From NCBI RefSeq assembly GCF_050433445.1, contig NZ_JBNPXF010000044.1:1-7679 (forward strand): DNA of 7,679 nucleotides. The letters are read 5' to 3'. Position 1 is the stretch's first letter. Every line of letters starts with the position of its first letter. The notes below the pieces were generated by a model that saw only the letters and a program-made list of their open reading frames with translations, was not told the origin of the DNA and did not search any database. Source of the DNA: Kroppenstedtia sanguinis (lineage in GTDB: Bacteria > Bacillota > Bacilli > Thermoactinomycetales > DSM-45169). The position numbers and the translations under genes are program-made. Positions 5,817 to 7,679 of the stretch are shown piece after piece.

Positions 5817-5850
5817 GTCAGACACTGTTGATCATCCATATTTTAGGTGG
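5817..5850 (+). repeat. Diverged partial copy of the 115-bp repeat start
   Basis: Positions 5827-5850 match the corresponding 24 bases of copy 1 (3995-4018) at 20 positions, including TATATTTT-like and GGTGG blocks, and the preceding TCAG-C bases align with one gap. Similarity stops after GGTGG. This may be a decayed end of the same element family in the same orientation. Confidence 0.4.
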
Positions 5851-5863
5851 CAAATAAGGTCGA

Positions 5864-5924
5864 GATGGTGGGGCGGTGAAGAGCCTTTGAGTTCAATGCA
5901 AGAGATCGTAGCCGTCCCACCATC
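5864..5924. repeat. Long hairpin GATGGTGGGGCGG / CCGTCCCACCATC
   Basis: Arms at 5864-5876 and 5912-5924 form 13 consecutive pairs (one G-T) with a 35-base loop. A second inverted repeat follows, GATGGGA (5949-5955)/TCCCATC (5986-5992), and the CCATCCC inside the first right arm could pair with GATGGGAG instead. There is no T-run, so a terminator is unlikely. Confidence 0.5.
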
Positions 5925-6230
5925 CCGTCCCCTCAAGCGATATTTTACGATGGGAGCAATGGGAAGAGCAAAAGAGTCATTTCGTTCCCATCATCCACTT
6001 TATGGTTCACAAGATAACCAGATTAAAGCTTGGGTTACGGTGAAGTATTTAGATGAAGCGTAAAAGCCATACAGCTTTCACAGTATGAATTAACCTTAGA
6101 GAAAGAGACAAATTGGAGGATTGTTAAATAGGAGTTTTCGAACTACTCTTTATAATAAATTGAGATAGGACATTTGGAAAACCTATGTTGCTTATAAAAA
6201 GCATTTTAACTGCATTTCTTCGTTGTTATC

Positions 6231-6262
6231 AAAAAAAGGACGAACCCATATGGCCGTCCTTT
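6231..6262 (-). terminator. Intrinsic terminator of the MFS gene
   Basis: Minus strand AAAGGACG (6262-6255), a 12-base loop and CGTCCTTT (6242-6235), running into TTTTTTT. A classic rho-independent terminator, starting 6 bases after the TAA of the transporter gene. Confidence 0.9.
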
Positions 6263-6268
6263 CTCCAT

Positions 6269-7462
6269 TTATTTGTAAGCATTTCCAGGAGATGCAAATA
6301 AAGATTTATCCTCTACTTTATGCGTTACAACCATCAGAATCATACCAAACAAAATCATCCCTCCAGCAACAAAAGTGATTTCTCTGAATGAAAACTGATT
6401 TGTGAGCAGTAGGCTGCCTAACGTTGCGCCGATAGAATTTGCTAGGTTGAATACAGATGCAGCAATCGTTCCGGATAAGGCTGGTGCTTCTGTAGCTGCA
6501 AGAATAATTTTCGCATTTAATATCGGTGTCGTACCAAACGTTCCGGCGCCAAATAGGAAACAAGCTATATAAGTGAGGAAAGGATTCATTAATAGGAATG
6601 TGAAACTGATCAGCACGATTCCTAAGATTGCTATGGACATAATCAGACGCTCTGTCAATACTTCCGGCTGGATTTTTCCAGAGACAAAGTTTCCTATAAC
6701 AGCGCCGAGTCCAAATAGGAATAATCCGATGGTTAACCTAGTTACATCAAAACCGGCAAGCTCCCTCAGCATCGGCTCAGTAAACGTATAAGCAGTAAAG
6801 ACACCGGAAAAACCAAAAACAATGACTGCAATCAGCATCCAGACATTTTTATTTTTCAATACGGCTAATTCATTCTTTAATTTAGGGACTTCATTTTGTT
6901 TCCTATCAGGTGTAACTACCAGAAGACCGATTAAATTAATTGCTCCCATCAGGGTAATAAACCAGAATACGAGTCTCCAATCAAGCAATCCGCCAATATA
7001 GGAGCCAAACGGGACGCCAAGCATCACAGCAATGGTAAGTCCCCCCTGTACCGCAGCAATTGCGCCCGTGCGTTTATGGGCTGGAGAAATGTCGACTGCC
7101 ATACTCATGCTTAGACCAAAAAACGGTGCATGCATAGATGCAGAAAGTAGCCGTGATAAAAGGAGTATCTCAAAAGTAGGGGCCGTTGCAGCAATGATAT
7201 TACTTATTATAAAAATGGACATCAATGCGATTAACAATGGCTTCGGTGAAAATTTAACCGTCAGCATCCGAAGCAGCGGACCACAGACCGCAACGCTGAT
7301 AGCATAAACACTGAGTAGTAATCCAGTTGTAGAAACTGCTACATCCAGATCAGCGGCAAATTGTGTCAATAATCCGGTTACTGCATATTCTGTCATGCCA
7401 ATCGCAAAGGTACCAATCATAAATATGGATAAAATCATATTTCTAGAGAATTTCATGGTCAT
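6269..7462 (-). CDS. MFS drug/metabolite efflux transporter (DHA1, AraJ/YdhP-like)
   Basis: From the ATG at 7462 this is 397 residues (MTMKFSRNMILSIFM...), very hydrophobic, with about 12 predicted membrane helices and a cytoplasmic linker with many charged residues (PDRKQNEVPKLKNELAVLKNKN) between halves. Features such as GMTEYAVTGLL in helix 1, LLSVYAISVAVCGPLL in helix 2 and LLLSRLLSASMHAPFF in helix 4 are those of DHA1-type proton antiporters of the AraJ/YdhP/PbuE kind. Helix 2-3 motif A is degenerate. Substrate unknown; sugar, purine or drug efflux are typical. The longer frame to 7513 is rejected because it would begin inside the promoter, while ATG 7462 has AAAGGAGG (7478-7471) 8 bases upstream. 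Codon third positions are clearly A/T-rich compared with the acyl-CoA ligase and radical SAM genes, pointing to horizontal acquisition from a lower-GC Bacillales. It has its own promoter and terminator. Confidence 0.92.
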   Translation of the reverse strand: MTMKFSRNMILSIFMIGTFAIGMTEYAVTGLLTQFAADLDVAVSTTGLLLSVYAISVAVCGPLLRMLTVKFSPKPLLIALMSIFIISNIIAATAPTFEILLLSRLLSASMHAPFFGLSMSMAVDISPAHKRTGAIAAVQGGLTIAVMLGVPFGSYIGGLLDWRLVFWFITLMGAINLIGLLVVTPDRKQNEVPKLKNELAVLKNKNVWMLIAVIVFGFSGVFTAYTFTEPMLRELAGFDVTRLTIGLFLFGLGAVIGNFVSGKIQPEVLTERLIMSIAILGIVLISFTFLLMNPFLTYIACFLFGAGTFGTTPILNAKIILAATEAPALSGTIAASVFNLANSIGATLGSLLLTNQFSFREITFVAGGMILFGMILMVVTHKVEDKSLFASPGNAYK

Positions 7463-7492
7463 TTCAAACCCCTCCTTTCTGTCAAAAAAAAT

Positions 7493-7521
7493 ATTATAGA
7501 GGAAGAGACGCACGATGTCTA
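7493..7521 (-). promoter_or_regulatory. Sigma-A promoter of the MFS gene
   Basis: Minus strand: -35 TAGACA (7521-7516), 17-base spacer, perfect -10 TATAAT (7498-7493). Transcription should start near 7486, giving a leader of about 24 bases, too short for a riboswitch. No clear operator dyad was found. Confidence 0.82.
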
Positions 7522-7564
7522 GGCTTCTGGTTGGAAAAATAAGAAATAATTTTGGGTATAAAAT

Positions 7565-7679
7565 ATCAGGCGTGTTGATTAGCTATATTTTGGGTGGGGA
7601 GATCGTGTTCACCCACGCGACCGTTGCCATCCGGCAAGGAAGTGAAAACTGGCCGCTCCAAATCTGACCATCGGGCAGG
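7565..7679 (+). repeat. 115-bp structured repeat, copy 2 (may continue past the window)
   Basis: Direct repeat of 3987-4101 at 108/115 identity, running to the last base of the window, so its true length is unknown. It starts about 45 bases upstream of the MFS -35 box. The TGGGTG/CACCCA and TTGCC/GGCAA hairpins are intact; the third stem (TGGCCG/CGGGCA) has one G-G mismatch. Confidence 0.8.

Larger units (their letters stand above)
5749..6230. other. Intergenic region between radical SAM and MFS genes
   Basis: About 480 bases without a supported gene. A plus-strand frame 5815-6063 (82 residues) starts at TTG, lacks a convincing ribosome binding site and resembles nothing I recognise; it could be a relic. 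The stretch contains a diverged relative of the 115-bp repeat (5817-5850) and two hairpins (5864-5924, 5949-5992). From about 6060 rightwards base composition becomes clearly AT-rich, matching the MFS gene, so the boundary of the presumed transferred segment may lie here. Confidence 0.5.

Noticed and set aside
5815..6063. 82-residue plus-strand open frame
   Set aside because: TTG start without a convincing ribosome binding site, overlaps the diverged repeat and hairpins, and no family was recognised; kept only as a possible relic in the intergenic entry.
7463..7513. N-terminal extension of the MFS protein (MRLFLYNIFFDRKEGFE)
   Set aside because: It would begin upstream of the -10 box and the predicted transcription start; the ATG at 7462 has an ideal Shine-Dalgarno sequence.

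Overview
The window looks like chromosome from a spore-forming, moderately GC-balanced Firmicute of the Bacillales, and the Thermoactinomycetaceae fit best. This is inferred from protein style, strong AGGAGG ribosome binding sites, a textbook CcpA cre box, and sigma-A promoters with 17-base spacers. No rRNA, tRNA or CRISPR array is visible.

Left part (1-3762, all minus strand): a TetR-family regulator (3672-3040), a 611-residue long-chain acyl-CoA ligase (2836-1001) and the first 129 residues of an AldB-type aldehyde dehydrogenase (389-1, cut by the window edge). Together they read as a fatty acid/aldehyde activation and oxidation locus. The regulator has a clear promoter with a perfect dyad over its predicted start of transcription. 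The ligase leader holds a cre box. The dehydrogenase has its own weak promoter overlapping a 9-bp dyad. Between ligase and dehydrogenase lies a 143-bp fold-back sequence with 17/19 terminal inverted repeats, probably a MITE-like element.

Middle part (3763-5748): an orphan minus-strand terminator, a 115-bp structured repeat (copy 1), a plus-strand ferritin-like protein whose first predicted metal ligand is Gln instead of Glu, a terminator between convergent genes, and a minus-strand radical SAM protein of the SPL-like family.

Right part (5749-7679): a gene-poor stretch with a diverged relative of the repeat and large hairpins, then an AT-rich MFS efflux gene (7462-6269) with its own strong promoter and terminator, which looks horizontally acquired. 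The window closes with copy 2 of the 115-bp repeat, in the same orientation as copy 1 and 3578 bases from it. The repeats therefore bracket the ferritin-like, radical SAM and MFS genes.

No complete new defence or mobile system is visible. The most unusual items are the structured repeat family, the fold-back element, the ligand change in the ferritin-like protein and the layered control signals around the acyl-CoA ligase.
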